A stretch of 64,000 nucleotides of DNA from JACCTU01 sp963848525. GTDB lineage: Bacteria; Actinomycetota; Thermoleophilia; Gaiellales; Gaiellaceae. Position numbers and translations under genes: made by a program. Shown here in pieces: positions 7,850 through 18,050 of the stretch (position 1 is its first letter; every line of letters starts with the position of its first letter). The DNA lies in the NCBI GenBank assembly GCA_963848525.1, contig CAWKDZ010000001.1, forward strand, positions 434,001 through 498,000. Direction: 5' to 3'. Below the pieces are notes generated by a model, which saw only the letters and a list, made by a program, of their open reading frames with translations, was not told where the DNA came from and did no database searches.

Positions 7850-9176
7850 CGAGTGCCGCGGGAAGGGCCGCGATCACGTCGCTCGCGACCAGGCCGGCCC
7901 GGTGGTCGACGAGCGAGGCGGCGCACTGCTGCGCGGCCGCGCCCGCCGCCGCCGCGAGCGGGCCCTCGAGCCCCTTGGCGAGGAATGCGGCGATCACGCC
8001 GGTGAGCACGTCGCCCGTGCCCGCGGTCGCAAGCGAGGGCGGGCCGAGCGAGACGACGAGGACGCCGCTGTTCGGAGCCCCCACAAGCGTGTCGGCGCCC
8101 TTCAGGAGCACGACGCAGCCGAACCGCTCGACCGCTGCTCCGAGCGCCTCGAGCCGGTTCGCCCGGACCCAGGCCGACTCCCGGCCGAGGAGGCGCGCCA
8201 GCTCACCCTCGTGCGGGGTCAGCACGGTCGGGGCGGCCCGCTCGACCGGCTCGAGCTCGCGCAGCGCGTCGGCGTCGACGACGGCCGGCAAGTCGGTCTC
8301 GGCGAGGAGTCGCGCGACGAGCTCGGCGTGCCCCTCGCCGAGCCCCGGCCCGAGCGCGAGCGCGCCGGCGCGCTCGGCGGCCTCGAAGACCTCGTCGAGC
8401 GGGCGCTTGACGGCCTCGAGCAGACGCTGCTCGAGCACCGGCAGCGCCTCGGCCGGCGCGGCGACGGCGACGTAGCCGGCATCCGCGCGAAAGGCCGCCT
8501 CTGCGGTGAGGCAGGCCGCGCCCGTCAGCCCGGGCGAGCCGCCGACGACGAGCACGGAGCCCGCCGTGTACTTGTTGTCACCGGGCGCGCGCCGGGGAAC
8601 GAGCCGAAGAATCTCCGGCCTGACGAGCCGGTGCGCCGTCTCCGACGCGGCGAGACCGATGTCCGCCACCGTGACGGTTCCCGCCCGGTCGCGGCCGGGA
8701 GCGACGTCGAGCCCGACCTTATGGCCGTGGAACGTCACCGTCGCGTCGGCGCGGACCGCCTCGCCGGCGATCACGCCGGACGACGCGTCCACTCCCGAGG
8801 GAACGTCGACCGCGAGGACCCTCGCCCCGGAGGCGTTGACGCGCTCGATCAGCGCGGCCGCCTCGGGTCGCGGCTCGCCGTGAAAGCCGGTGCCAAAGAG
8901 CGCGTCGAGCACGATGTCCGCGCCCCCGGGATCGTCCGTCTCCTCGGCCTCGCGCCCGTGCTCGGCCAGGATGCGCAACGCGATCCGGCCGTCGCCGCCG
9001 TTCGCGCCCTTCCCACAGACCCCGGCGATGCGCCGCGCGTCCGGAAATCGCCGCAGCACCTCGTCCGCGACGGCGCGGCCCGCGCGCTCCATCAGCTCCT
9101 CGACGTCGTGGCCCTGCTCGGCCGCACGCATCTCGTCCGCGGTGTAGAGCGGCTCGAGGTACTCAGGCGACGACAC
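7836..9176 (-). CDS. nnr: bifunctional NAD(P)HX epimerase / ADP-dependent NAD(P)HX dehydratase
   Basis: 446 aa from GTG 9176. Repairs hydrated NAD(P)H. The N-terminal YjeF/epimerase domain (about 1-200) has MRAAEQGHDVEELMERAG, GKGANGGDGRIALR and DVPSGVDASSG. The C-terminal ribokinase-like dehydratase domain (about 215-446) has VLVVGGSPGLTGAACL, ALGPGLGEG, TPHEGELARLLG, LLKGADTLV and the catalytic GTGDVLTG. The fused form is standard. It overlaps acpS by 14 bases and alr by 14 bases. Confidence 0.95.
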   Translation of the reverse strand: MSSPEYLEPLYTADEMRAAEQGHDVEELMERAGRAVADEVLRRFPDARRIAGVCGKGANGGDGRIALRILAEHGREAEETDDPGGADIVLDALFGTGFHGEPRPEAAALIERVNASGARVLAVDVPSGVDASSGVIAGEAVRADATVTFHGHKVGLDVAPGRDRAGTVTVADIGLAASETAHRLVRPEILRLVPRRAPGDNKYTAGSVLVVGGSPGLTGAACLTAEAAFRADAGYVAVAAPAEALPVLEQRLLEAVKRPLDEVFEAAERAGALALGPGLGEGHAELVARLLAETDLPAVVDADALRELEPVERAAPTVLTPHEGELARLLGRESAWVRANRLEALGAAVERFGCVVLLKGADTLVGAPNSGVLVVSLGPPSLATAGTGDVLTGVIAAFLAKGLEGPLAAAAGAAAQQCAASLVDHRAGLVASDVIAALPAALDAQV

Positions 9177-9516
9177 AGATCGCCGCCGCGAGCTCGCGCG
9201 AGTGCGTCATCGAGAGGTCGATCTCGCCGCGGCCGAGCCGCTCCCACGCGGCGTGCGTGCGTCCGCTCAGCTGCACGGACGGCTTCGGCCGGCCGACGAT
9301 CTCGATCTCCTTCCAGCTGAAGCGCACGCCGATCCCGAGCGCCTTGCCGACAGCCTCCTTGCCCGCGAAGCGACCTGCGTAGCTCTCCGCCGGGTTGGCG
9401 CGCGAGTCGCAGTACGCCTGCTCCGCCGTGGTGAAGCAGCGGTCGCGGAAGCCGGGGTAGCGGGCGAGCGTGCGGCGGACCCGCTCGATCTCGATCAGGT
9501 CGACCCCGACCTTCAT
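9163..9516 (-). CDS. acpS: holo-[acyl-carrier-protein] synthase
   Basis: 117 aa from ATG 9516, which shares bases with the TGA of the upstream HAD gene (ATGA). Transfers 4'-phosphopantetheine from CoA to apo-ACP. Family motifs: VGVDLIEIERV at the N-terminus (Mg/CoA-binding Asp) and the RFAGKEAVGKALG helix with the catalytic Glu, ending SMTHSRELAAAICV. Normal length. It starts translation directly after the HAD phosphatase and feeds into nnr and alr. Confidence 0.95.
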   Translation of the reverse strand: MKVGVDLIEIERVRRTLARYPGFRDRCFTTAEQAYCDSRANPAESYAGRFAGKEAVGKALGIGVRFSWKEIEIVGRPKPSVQLSGRTHAAWERLGRGEIDLSMTHSRELAAAICVVA

Positions 9517-10289
9517 TGCACGCGCTCGAGCCACTCCGGAAAGTCGGCGATCGACGAGAGGATCGCGTCGGGCATGATCCGCGACCGCTCGACCGCGTCC
9601 GGACGGAACTTCCCGGTGCGCACGAGCGCGGTGTGCATCCCGTGCTTCTGCGCACCGCCGATGTCCGACTCGACGTCGTCGCCGACCATCCACGTCAGCT
9701 CCGGGTCGGCGTCGACCGCCTCGAGCGCGGCGAGGAAGTACGCGGGGCTCGGCTTGCCGAGCACGGTGGCCTCGAGGCCGGTCGCGTACTCGAGCCCGGC
9801 CACGAACGCGCCCGAGTCGAGCAGCGGCCCGCGCGAGGTCTGCCACCACGCGTTCTTGTGCAAGCAGTAGAGCTCCGCGCCCGCGTCGAGCTCGGCGAAC
9901 GCGCGCGCGAGGTTCATGTACGAGAAGACGTTGTTCGACTCGGTCGTCTCGTCGGCGCCGCCGATCAGCACGACCTCGGCGTTCTCGCCGCAGAGCACGA
10001 CGCCTTCGAGGTCCTCGATCACGGCGTGCATCGTCAGCGCGAGCACGCGCCGGCCGGCGAGCTCGCGCGAGGCTGCGGAGGCCGTCGTCTGGAGCTCGTC
10101 CTCGCCGACCTCGATCCCCATCGCGGCCAGCTCGCGGGCGAGCGCCGCGCGGGACTGCGTCGTGTTGTTGGTGACGAAGCGGAGCCGGTGGCCGGCCTCG
10201 CGCAGCCTCTTGACGGCGCTCGACGCGCCGGGGATCGGCTCGCCGGAGACGTGGAGCACGCCGTCGACGTCCAGCAGGATCGCGGCCAT
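9513..10289 (-). CDS. HAD-superfamily subfamily IIA phosphatase
   Basis: 258 aa from ATG 10289. DVDGVLHVSG is HAD motif I (both Asp present), VTNNTTQSRAAL motif II, the C2 cap follows, LGKPSPAYF carries the motif III Lys, and VGDDVESDIGGAQKHGM is motif IV. The spacing and the LHPP/NagD-like cap place it in the HAD-IIA group (phosphotransferases acting on small phosphates or phospholysine/phosphohistidine); the substrate is not inferable. First gene of the five-gene operon, with about 110 bases separating it from the divergent GYD gene. Confidence 0.87.
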   Translation of the reverse strand: MAAILLDVDGVLHVSGEPIPGASSAVKRLREAGHRLRFVTNNTTQSRAALARELAAMGIEVGEDELQTTASAASRELAGRRVLALTMHAVIEDLEGVVLCGENAEVVLIGGADETTESNNVFSYMNLARAFAELDAGAELYCLHKNAWWQTSRGPLLDSGAFVAGLEYATGLEATVLGKPSPAYFLAALEAVDADPELTWMVGDDVESDIGGAQKHGMHTALVRTGKFRPDAVERSRIMPDAILSSIADFPEWLERVQ

Positions 10290-10402
10290 GGAGTGAGGTC
10301 AGTTCCTCTCTGGTCGTCGAACGGGCATCGAGCGTTGCCAGCGTAATCGCTTGGTGCGCGGGCGGGTCATACTTCGGCGCCCAGCCAACGAGAGGGAGGA
10401 CG

Positions 10403-10729
10403 ATGCCGCTCTATCTGTCGCGATTCAGCTATACGCCGGAGACTTGGGCCCGGCTGATCAGCAACCCGGAAGACCGTCGTCAAGCCGCTCAGTCCTACAT
10501 CGAGTCGGTGGGCGGGAAGCTCCACGGGTTCTGGTACGCCTTCGGCACACACGACGGCTACAACCTCTTCGAGGCCCCGGACAACGTGTCCATGGCCGCG
10601 GTTGCGCTCGCGATCAGTGGCGGCGGTGCACTCAGCTCACTCGAGACGACCGTCCTCATGAGCGTCGAAGAGACGATGGACGCACTGCGCAAGGCCGAGC
10701 AGGTCCAGTACCGACCGCCGGGCGCGTAG
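10403..10729 (+). CDS. GYD-domain protein
   Basis: 108 aa from ATG 10403 with a good ribosome site (GAGGGAGG). MPLYLSRFSYTPETWARLI..PEDR opens the GYD (DUF3303-type) ferredoxin-like fold, with GGKLHGFWYAFGTHDGYNLFEAPD containing the GxYD-like signature. Such small alpha/beta barrel proteins are widespread in soil actinobacteria; the biochemical role is unknown. Stands alone, 16 bases ahead of arfB on the same strand. Confidence 0.8.
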   Translation: MPLYLSRFSYTPETWARLISNPEDRRQAAQSYIESVGGKLHGFWYAFGTHDGYNLFEAPDNVSMAAVALAISGGGALSSLETTVLMSVEETMDALRKAEQVQYRPPGA

Positions 10730-10745
10730 CCGCGGGCCGCAATCC

Positions 10746-11150
10746 GTGGAGCGCGAGTCGATCCGGGTGACCCGCAGCGTCGTCCTGCCGCTCTCGGAGG
10801 TCCAGCTGCGCGTATCGCGGTCGAGCGGGCCGGGCGGTCAGCACGCGAACACCTCGGAGACGCGGGTGGAGGCCGTCTTCGACGTCGACGGGTCGAGCGC
10901 GCTCAGCGACGTGCAGAAACGTCGTGTGATCGCCAAGGCCGGGCCGACGTTGCGCGCGGTCGCCCAGGACGAGCGAAGTCAGTTGCGAAACCGCGAGCTC
11001 GCGATCGAGCGCCTCGTCGAGCGGCTGCGCGAGGCGCTGCGGGTGGAGCGCCGGCGCCGGCCGACGAAGCCGACCGCCGCCTCGCGCGAAAAGCGACTGG
11101 AGGAGAAGCGCCGGCGCTCGCAGGTCAAGCGCCTGCGCAAGGCGCCCTAG
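10746..11150 (+). CDS. arfB: alternative ribosome-rescue factor ArfB (peptidyl-tRNA hydrolase)
   Basis: 134 aa from GTG 10746. Releases peptides from ribosomes stalled on non-stop mRNA. The catalytic GGQ is in SSGPGGQHANTSETRVEAVFDV (about residues 27-48). The C-terminal 35 residues are Arg/Lys-rich (RRRRPTKPTAASREKRLEEKRRRSQVKRLRK), as needed to occupy the mRNA entry channel. Length matches the family (about 140). Convergent with the FAD oxidoreductase, the two stops overlapping by four bases. Confidence 0.93.
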   Translation: MERESIRVTRSVVLPLSEVQLRVSRSSGPGGQHANTSETRVEAVFDVDGSSALSDVQKRRVIAKAGPTLRAVAQDERSQLRNRELAIERLVERLREALRVERRRRPTKPTAASREKRLEEKRRRSQVKRLRKAP

Positions 11151-12380
11151 GCGAAGGCGTCCTCGAGCGCAGCACCCTCGTCGCCGAGCTTGGCGAGGTC
11201 GCGGACCTTCGGCTGCGAGGCGAGGAGCTTCTTCAGCTCGTTCTCCGTCTCCTCCTCCTGCCCGACGAGCAGCGCCGCGACGAACCGGCCGCCGTTGAGG
11301 TAGAAGCCGATCGCCTTGCCGTCCTCGAGCGCGCCGCGGAAGACGATCTCGTCGAACTCGTCGACGTCGCCGAAGACCTTGAACGTCACGCCGAAGACCT
11401 CCGAGAAGAACGTCGAGACGATGTCGTAGCCGCCGTCGGCGCCGGCGATCAGGCGGCCGACCTCCGCGCCCTGATAGTTGGCGTTCGACCAGTGCTCGAT
11501 CCGCCGCGTCTTGTCGAAGACGGGGTCGCGGAAGCGAGCGACGTCGCCGACCGCCCAGACGCCCTCGGCTCCTGTCTCGAAGCGCTCGTTGACGACGACG
11601 CCGTTGTCGAGCTGCAGCCCGCTGCCCTCGAGCCAGTCGACGGTCGGCGTTACGCCGATGCCGACGACGCAGAGCTCTGCCTGGAAGACGCGGCCGCGCT
11701 TCGTCTCCACCGAGTCGAGCTTGGAACGGCCGCCGAACGTGGCCACCTCGTCCGCCAGCACGAGCTCCACGCCCTTCTGCCCGTACAGGTCGAGCAGGTA
11801 CTGCTCCACCTGGCGGGCGCGCAGGATCTCGAACAGCCCCTGGCCGCGGTGCACGAGCGTGACCTCGAGCCCGAGTTGCTTGAGCGAGGCCGCCACCTCC
11901 ATGCCGATGAACCCCGCTCCGACCACGACCGCCTGGCGCGCCTCGGCCGCGGCCTCGCGAATGCTCGCGGAGTTCTGGAGCGTGCGCAGCGTGAAGACGC
12001 CCGTCGAGCTCCGCGCCGTCGACGTCGAGCGTCCGGGGAAACGCGCCGCTCGCGATCAGCAGCTGGTCGAAGCCTTGCGTGCTTCCGTCCTCGAGCGCGA
12101 GCGAGCGCGTGGCCAGGTCGAGCGACGTCACGCCTGTCTCGAGCCGGACGTCGACGTCGTTGTCCGCGTAGAAGTCCTCGGGCTCGACGAGCGTGTCCTT
12201 CGCCTCGACCTCTCCGCGCAGGAAGCGCTTCGAAAGCGGCGGCCGGTGGTACGGGACCGCCGAGTCGCGCGAGAAGAGCGTGATCGGAGCGTCGCCGCCG
12301 GCTTCGCGGTAGGCCTTGATCGCCCTGGCGGTCGAGAGACCGCCGCCGACGATCACGAGTCCGCGGCCGTTCGACGCCAC
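11147..12380 (-). CDS. FAD-dependent pyridine nucleotide-disulphide-type oxidoreductase (frameshifted in this sequence)
   Basis: From GTG 12380 the frame reads LVIVGGGLSTARAIKAYREAGG (FAD-binding GxGxxA), then VPYHRPPLSKRFLRGE and LLIASGAFPR. Near 12016-12018 one extra G in a GGG run breaks the frame; removing it restores LDGVFTLRTLQNSASIREAA and the NAD-binding VVVGAGFIGMEVAASLKQLG, then WAVGDVARF and the C-terminal reductase domain. Together about 410 aa, matching ferredoxin/rubredoxin-reductase-like monomers. No partner ferredoxin is nearby. The break lies between conserved motifs that are each intact, so a sequencing indel is more likely than a dead gene. Confidence 0.8.
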
Positions 12381-12385
12381 GGCGT

Positions 12386-14215
<1,830 letters not shown>

Positions 14216-14236
14216 GGCGTTGTCCCCCCGAAACGC

Positions 14237-14257
14237 AAAAGCCCGGCTGCGTGGGCC
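14237..14257 (-). terminator. possible weak terminator/attenuator between glmM and glmS
   Basis: On the minus strand GGCCC-acgcagcc-GGGCT is followed by TTTTGCGTTTC, a 5-bp stem (one G-T pair) with a short T run, in the glmM-glmS gap. A palindrome GAAACCGGTTTC lies just upstream at 14272-14283. It could reduce read-through into glmS; the stem is short, so the call is tentative. Confidence 0.3.
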
Positions 14258-14281
14258 GATTTCCTTCGTCGGAAACCGGTT

Positions 14282-15536
14282 TCAGCCGAGCTCTCGTGCC
14301 ACGAGAGCCGCGATCGTACCACAGAGATTCTGGGCTTTAGCAAGGGTTTCTGCCTCCGCCAGCACCCTCACGACCGGCTCCGTGCCGGACGGCCGCACCA
14401 GCACGCGAGCGCCCTCTCCTAGGCGATCGATCTCCTGGCGGAGCTCGATCGGGATCTCTCTCGTACGCACGCGGACGTTCTGCTTCACCTGTGGAAAACG
14501 AGGCATCACGGAGACCGCCTCTGCGAGCGTTCGTCCTTCGAGGGCGGCGCAAAGCAGCAGTGCCGCGACGAGCCCGTCGCCGGTGACGTGACCCTCGAGC
14601 CAGACGATGTGACCCGACTGCTCGCCGCCGAGGACGGCGCCTTCGCGGCGGAGCGCCTCGAGCACGTAGCGATCGCCGACGTCGGTCGTCACGACGCGGA
14701 TGCCGTGCTCGTCCATCAACCGGTGGAGACCGAGGTTCGTCATCACGGTCACGGCGACCGATGTCGACGCGACGGTGCAGCGCGAGCACGGCGAGGATCT
14801 GGTCGCCGTCGACCGGCATGCCCTCCGCGTCGACCGCGAGCATCCGGTCGCCGTCGCCGTCGAACGCGACTCCGAGGTCGGCGCCGGTTTCGACCACCTT
14901 GCGGCTGAGAGCTGCCACGTCCGTCGCCCCGCAGCCGACGTTGATGTTCGTCCCGTCGGGCTCGTTCCCGATCGCGTGCACGGTCGCGCCGAGTAGCTCG
15001 AACGCTTTCGGCGCCAGGCCGGCGTAGGCGCCGTTCGCGCAGTCGACGACGAGCGTCAGTCCGGAGAGGTCGGCGGCGAACCGGTCGAGCACGTGCTGGA
15101 GATAGCTGTCGGTCGCGATCCCGACGTGCGAGATCGTGCCGCCGTCCGTCGCCGGCGAGTCGAGCAGTGCCTCGATCTCCTCCTCGCGCGCGTCGGTGAG
15201 CTTCCGACCGTCGCGGTCGAAGAACTTGACGCCGTTGTACTCGGGCGGGTTGTGCGAGGCAGAGATGACGACGCCGAGGTCGAGCCGGAGCAGCGCGACC
15301 GCGGGCGTCGGCAGCACGCCGCCGAGCACGGCATGTCCGCCTGCGGCGACGACGCCGCGCGCGAACGCCTGCTCGAGCGCAGGGCCCGACGCGCGCGTGT
15401 CGCGCCCGACGAACACGCGCGTGCCGTCGCCCGACCAGAGCGCCGACGCCTTGCCGAGCCGCTCGACGAGCTCCTCGGTCAGGAACTCGCCGACGACACC
15501 GCGCACGCCGTCCGTGCCGAAGTAGCGCCTCGCCAT
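14282..15536 (-). CDS. glmM: phosphoglucosamine mutase (frameshifted in this sequence)
   Basis: Converts GlcN-6-P to GlcN-1-P. From ATG 15536: RRYFGTDGVRGVVGE, the phosphoserine loop VVISASHNPPEYNGVKFF, and the metal site AFDGDGDRMLAVD. The frame then breaks near 14761-14762: one extra base after GTCGAC. Removing it gives HRRVDSVAVTVMTNLGLHRLMDEHGIRVV, then GGEQSGHIVWLEG and the phosphate-binding VRPSGTEPVVRVLAEA before TGA 14284. Summed length about 417 aa, slightly short of the usual 445. All catalytic motifs are intact on both sides, so a sequence error is the likeliest cause. Neighbour of glmS, as the pathway predicts. Confidence 0.88.
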
Positions 15537-15649
15537 CGGCGCGCGAGCCTACAGGCGTTCGAGACGGACGCCCAGCGGGTAGCCGAGCCACGTGCGCGCT
15601 GTCGGTTTGCTCCTGATTTGTCGCGGGAGCCGCGCTCGGCGCACTCGGA

Positions 15650-15799
15650 ATGTTGTGGGCAACCCTGGCGCTCGTGGGCCGTGAATGGGACTACTGCTCC
15701 GGCGGCGAGTGCTATCCCGGCGAACTCGCGGGGCTCGCGCTCGCTGCGGTTGCTGCGAGCCTCGTCCTCTTCGGCGTCCGCATCTCCAGAGCCAGTTGA
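15650..15799 (+). CDS. possible small membrane protein
   Basis: A 49-aa reading frame (MLWATLALVGREWDYCSGG..) in the 300-base gap between glmM and rpsI. A hydrophobic start, a short loop with two Cys (DYCSGGECYPGE), and a second hydrophobic helix (LAGLALAAVAASLVLFGVRI) suggest a two-pass hairpin membrane protein. The frame is open upstream to 15616 without another start. No ribosome site is clear and no family is recognised. The rest of the gap shows no further gene. Confidence 0.35.
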   Translation: MLWATLALVGREWDYCSGGECYPGELAGLALAAVAASLVLFGVRISRAS

Positions 15800-15840
15800 C
15801 GCGGAGGCGCGGCTTTGCCGCGCCGTGAGCTACTGCGCGT

Positions 15841-16278
15841 CTAGGGCGAGAGCGCTCGACAAGCGCTAAATGCGAAGCATTTAGCGCTTGCTGAAAACTG
15901 GGGTGCCTTGCGGGCTTTATGGAGCCCGGCCTTCTTGCGCTCGACGATGCGGGCGTCGCGCGTCAGGAAGCCCTCGCGCTTGAGCGACACGCGCAGGCTC
16001 GGGTCCGCCTCGACGAGCGCGCGTGCGATGCCGTGCCGGATCGCTCCCGCCTGGCCGGAGGGGCCGCCGCCGTGCACGCGCACGCGCAGGTCGAACGTGC
16101 CCTCGACGCCGGCGACCTTCAGCGGCGCCAGCACGGTCTTGCGGTGTAAGTCGCGCGGGAAGTAGTCCTCGAGCGTCCGGCCGTTGAACCACGTCGCGCC
16201 GTCGCCCGGGCGCAGGATCACGCGCGCGACCGACGTCTTCCGCTTGCCCGTGCCCTGGTACTGCGCCGGCGCTGCCAT
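15841..16278 (-). CDS. rpsI: 30S ribosomal protein S9 (C-terminus altered by a frame shift)
   Basis: From ATG 16278, overlapping the rplM stop (TGATG). QYQGTGKRKTSVARVILRPGDG, DYFPRD, VHGGGPSGQAGAIRHGIARAL and KREGFLTRDARIVERKKAGLHKARKAPQF are diagnostic for uS9. The universal tail after APQF is SKR-stop; here the literal frame instead continues SASAKCFAF.. to a TAG at 15841. A shift in the TTTTC preceding it (two bases fewer or one more) restores Ser-Lys-Arg-TAA, with the stop at 15881-15883, inside a perfect palindrome. The true end is therefore probably 15881. uS9 Lys-Arg tails contact P-site tRNA, so loss would be surprising. Confidence 0.9.
   Translation of the reverse strand: MAAPAQYQGTGKRKTSVARVILRPGDGATWFNGRTLEDYFPRDLHRKTVLAPLKVAGVEGTFDLRVRVHGGGPSGQAGAIRHGIARALVEADPSLRVSLKREGFLTRDARIVERKKAGLHKARKAPQFSASAKCFAFSACRALSP
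15860..15890. repeat. perfect 14-bp palindrome at the rpsI 3' end
   Basis: CAAGCGCTAAATGC-GAA-GCATTTAGCGCTTG: two 14-base arms around a 3-base loop. On the minus strand the first arm includes the codons Ser-Lys-Arg and the TAA of the restored rpsI frame. It could form a very stable hairpin at the mRNA end and act as a terminator or 3' protective structure, though no T run follows. Confidence 0.6.
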
Positions 16279-16709
16279 CACTCGACCTCCAGCGGCTGCG
16301 GCGCCTGCGCCTCGTGCGGGTGCTCGGGGCCGGCGTAGACCTTCAGCTTCGTCAGCTGGCGCGCGGCGAGCTTGTTCTTCGGGAGCATCCCCTTGACAGC
16401 CATCCGGATCACCTCGGTCGGCCTGCGCTCGAGCTGCTCGCGCAGCGTGCGCTGCTTGAGGCCGCCGGGGTAACCGGAGTGCCGGTAGTAGATCTTGTCG
16501 TCGAGCTTCTTCCCCGTCACCGCGATCTTCTCGGCGTTGACGACGACGACGAAGTCGCCGGTGTCGACATGCGGGGTGTACTGCGGCTTCCCCTTACCCC
16601 GGAGCGCGTCGGCGATGCGTGTGGCCAGGCGCCCGAGGGTCTGCCCGTCCGCGTCGACGACGAGCCAGCGGCGTTCGATCTCGCCCGGCTTTGCGTTGTA
16701 GGTCTTCAT
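16278..16709 (-). CDS. rplM: 50S ribosomal protein L13
   Basis: 143 aa from ATG 16709 (MKTYNAKPGEIERRW); an in-frame ATG at 16715 would add two residues and no ribosome site discriminates. uL13 motifs: VVDADGQTLGRLATRIA, GKGKPQYTPHVDTGDFVVVVNAEKI, RHSGYPGGLKQRT, RMAVKGMLPKNKLAARQLTKLKVYAGPEHPHEAQ. Typical length. rplM-rpsI is the near-universal pair, here continuing into glmM-glmS on the same strand. Confidence 0.97.
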   Translation of the reverse strand: MKTYNAKPGEIERRWLVVDADGQTLGRLATRIADALRGKGKPQYTPHVDTGDFVVVVNAEKIAVTGKKLDDKIYYRHSGYPGGLKQRTLREQLERRPTEVIRMAVKGMLPKNKLAARQLTKLKVYAGPEHPHEAQAPQPLEVE

Positions 16710-16729
16710 GCTCATGAAAAGAGGGCGGA

Positions 16730-17971
16730 CTAGGTCCGCCGGGCGGCGATTGTAGCAGGGGGAGGCTCGCGCCGAAGGAGCCGGATGAGTGGCAGCAGGA
16801 CGAGCACGGTCGACCCGACCGCGAGGGCCGCGACCCCGAGCACGTCGAGGGCGATGCCCCCGAGGAGCGCGAGGCCGGAGGCGGTCAGCGCCGCGACGAG
16901 GTCGTTGAAGCCGAGCAGCTTTCCGCGCTCCGCCGGAGCCGCGCAGTCGGCGAGCTGGGCGGTCGCGGCCACGAACGAGACGCTCCAGCCGAGGCCGAGG
17001 CCGAAGAGCAGGACGCCGGTACCGACGACGCTCTCGAGCCAGACGAGGCCGATGCAGGACGCGGCCATCAGCGTCAGACCCGTCCAGAGCGCGGTCGAGC
17101 GGCCGATCCGGTCGATCAGCGGCCCGATCACGAGGACGAGCCCGAACATCCCGATCACGTGCGCCCCGATGATCGGGAACACGTCCTCCTGGGCGTGGTG
17201 GTTGTGCTCGACCACGACGTAGCCGGTCAGGTTCATCACCGAAGCCATCACCGCGAGGCTCGCGACCGCGGCGAGCATCGCCGGGAGGACGCCGGGGCGG
17301 CGGAGGATCTCGGAGAGCGGGGCCGCGGCGGTCGGCGGCGGCTCGTTCCGGTGTGCGCCGATCAGCTCGGCGATCCGCTTCGGGTCGGGGCGGACGAAGA
17401 GCGAGATCGCGAGCGCGACGAGCCCCAGCGCGCCGGCCGCCAGCCAGGGCACGGTCAGTGCGTCGGCGTCGACCTCCTTGCCCGCGAACAGCGGAGCGAA
17501 GACGGCGGGGCCGAGGATCGCGCCGAACACCGAGCCGAAGAGGACGTAAGAGATCCCGCGCGCGCGCCGCTCGGGCGGGTACATGTCCCCGGCCGCCGTC
17601 CGGATCAGGAGCGCGACGCCGCCCGCCGCGCCGGTGAGCGCCATCCCGACGATCACGGCGACCGCCGAGTCGATCTGCGTCGCGAGCGCGATCAGCGCAC
17701 ACCCGGTCGCCGCGACGACGAACCCGACTGCGATCACCGGGACCCGACCGTAACGGTCCATCGCCCGCCCGGCCGGGAACGCGGCCAGTCCCGAGGACGC
17801 GAGGAAGATCGCCGGGCCGAGGCCGAGCAGCCCGCTCACACCTACCACCTCGACGAACGTGAGCGAGTTGACGGCCGCCGCGAGCTGGAACAGGCACGAG
17901 TTCACCGCCACCGTCGCGGCGAGCAGGATCGTGTTGCGCCGGATCGGGAGGTTCAGCGCCGGCGTCGCCAA
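16730..17971 (-). CDS. MFS transporter
   Basis: 413 aa from TTG 17971 with GGGAG upstream. About 12 hydrophobic segments; the cytoplasmic loop 2-3 signature is FPAGRAMDRYGRVPVIAVGF and the loop 8-9 equivalent is IGPLIDRIGRSTALW. A central hydrophilic loop (RPDPKRIAELIGAHRNEPPP) separates the halves. A drug/metabolite exporter-like protein; substrate unknown. The start lies inside a small upstream reading frame (17953-18048). Confidence 0.82.
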   Translation of the reverse strand: MATPALNLPIRRNTILLAATVAVNSCLFQLAAAVNSLTFVEVVGVSGLLGLGPAIFLASSGLAAFPAGRAMDRYGRVPVIAVGFVVAATGCALIALATQIDSAVAVIVGMALTGAAGGVALLIRTAAGDMYPPERRARGISYVLFGSVFGAILGPAVFAPLFAGKEVDADALTVPWLAAGALGLVALAISLFVRPDPKRIAELIGAHRNEPPPTAAAPLSEILRRPGVLPAMLAAVASLAVMASVMNLTGYVVVEHNHHAQEDVFPIIGAHVIGMFGLVLVIGPLIDRIGRSTALWTGLTLMAASCIGLVWLESVVGTGVLLFGLGLGWSVSFVAATAQLADCAAPAERGKLLGFNDLVAALTASGLALLGGIALDVLGVAALAVGSTVLVLLPLIRLLRREPPPATIAARRT

Positions 17972-18048
17972 TCCCAGACTCCCAGCGAGACGATCGCAAG
18001 GCCGGCGCAGGCGAGGCCGATGTCGTGCAGCCAGCCGGCGTGAGCCAT
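17953..18048 (-). CDS. possible small membrane peptide coupled to the MFS gene
   Basis: A 31-aa frame MAHAGWLHDIGLACAGLAIVSLGVWDWRRRR ends 19 bases inside the MFS start region and begins (ATG 18048, or GTG 18051) on the stop of the glycosylase gene (TAGTGATG). One hydrophobic helix with a basic tail. It may be a genuine micropeptide or just a reading frame that couples translation between its two neighbours. Confidence 0.35.
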   Translation of the reverse strand: MAHAGWLHDIGLACAGLAIVSLGVWDWRRRR

Positions 18049-18050
18049 CA

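Noticed and set aside
14216..14285. glmS ribozyme before glmS
   Set aside because: The leader is only about 66 bases and shows no ribozyme-like double pseudoknot; only a weak hairpin is present.
16251..16281. GTG at 16281 as the rpsI start
   Set aside because: The ATG at 16278 overlaps the rplM stop in the normal way and gives the expected length; the GTG adds only one residue.
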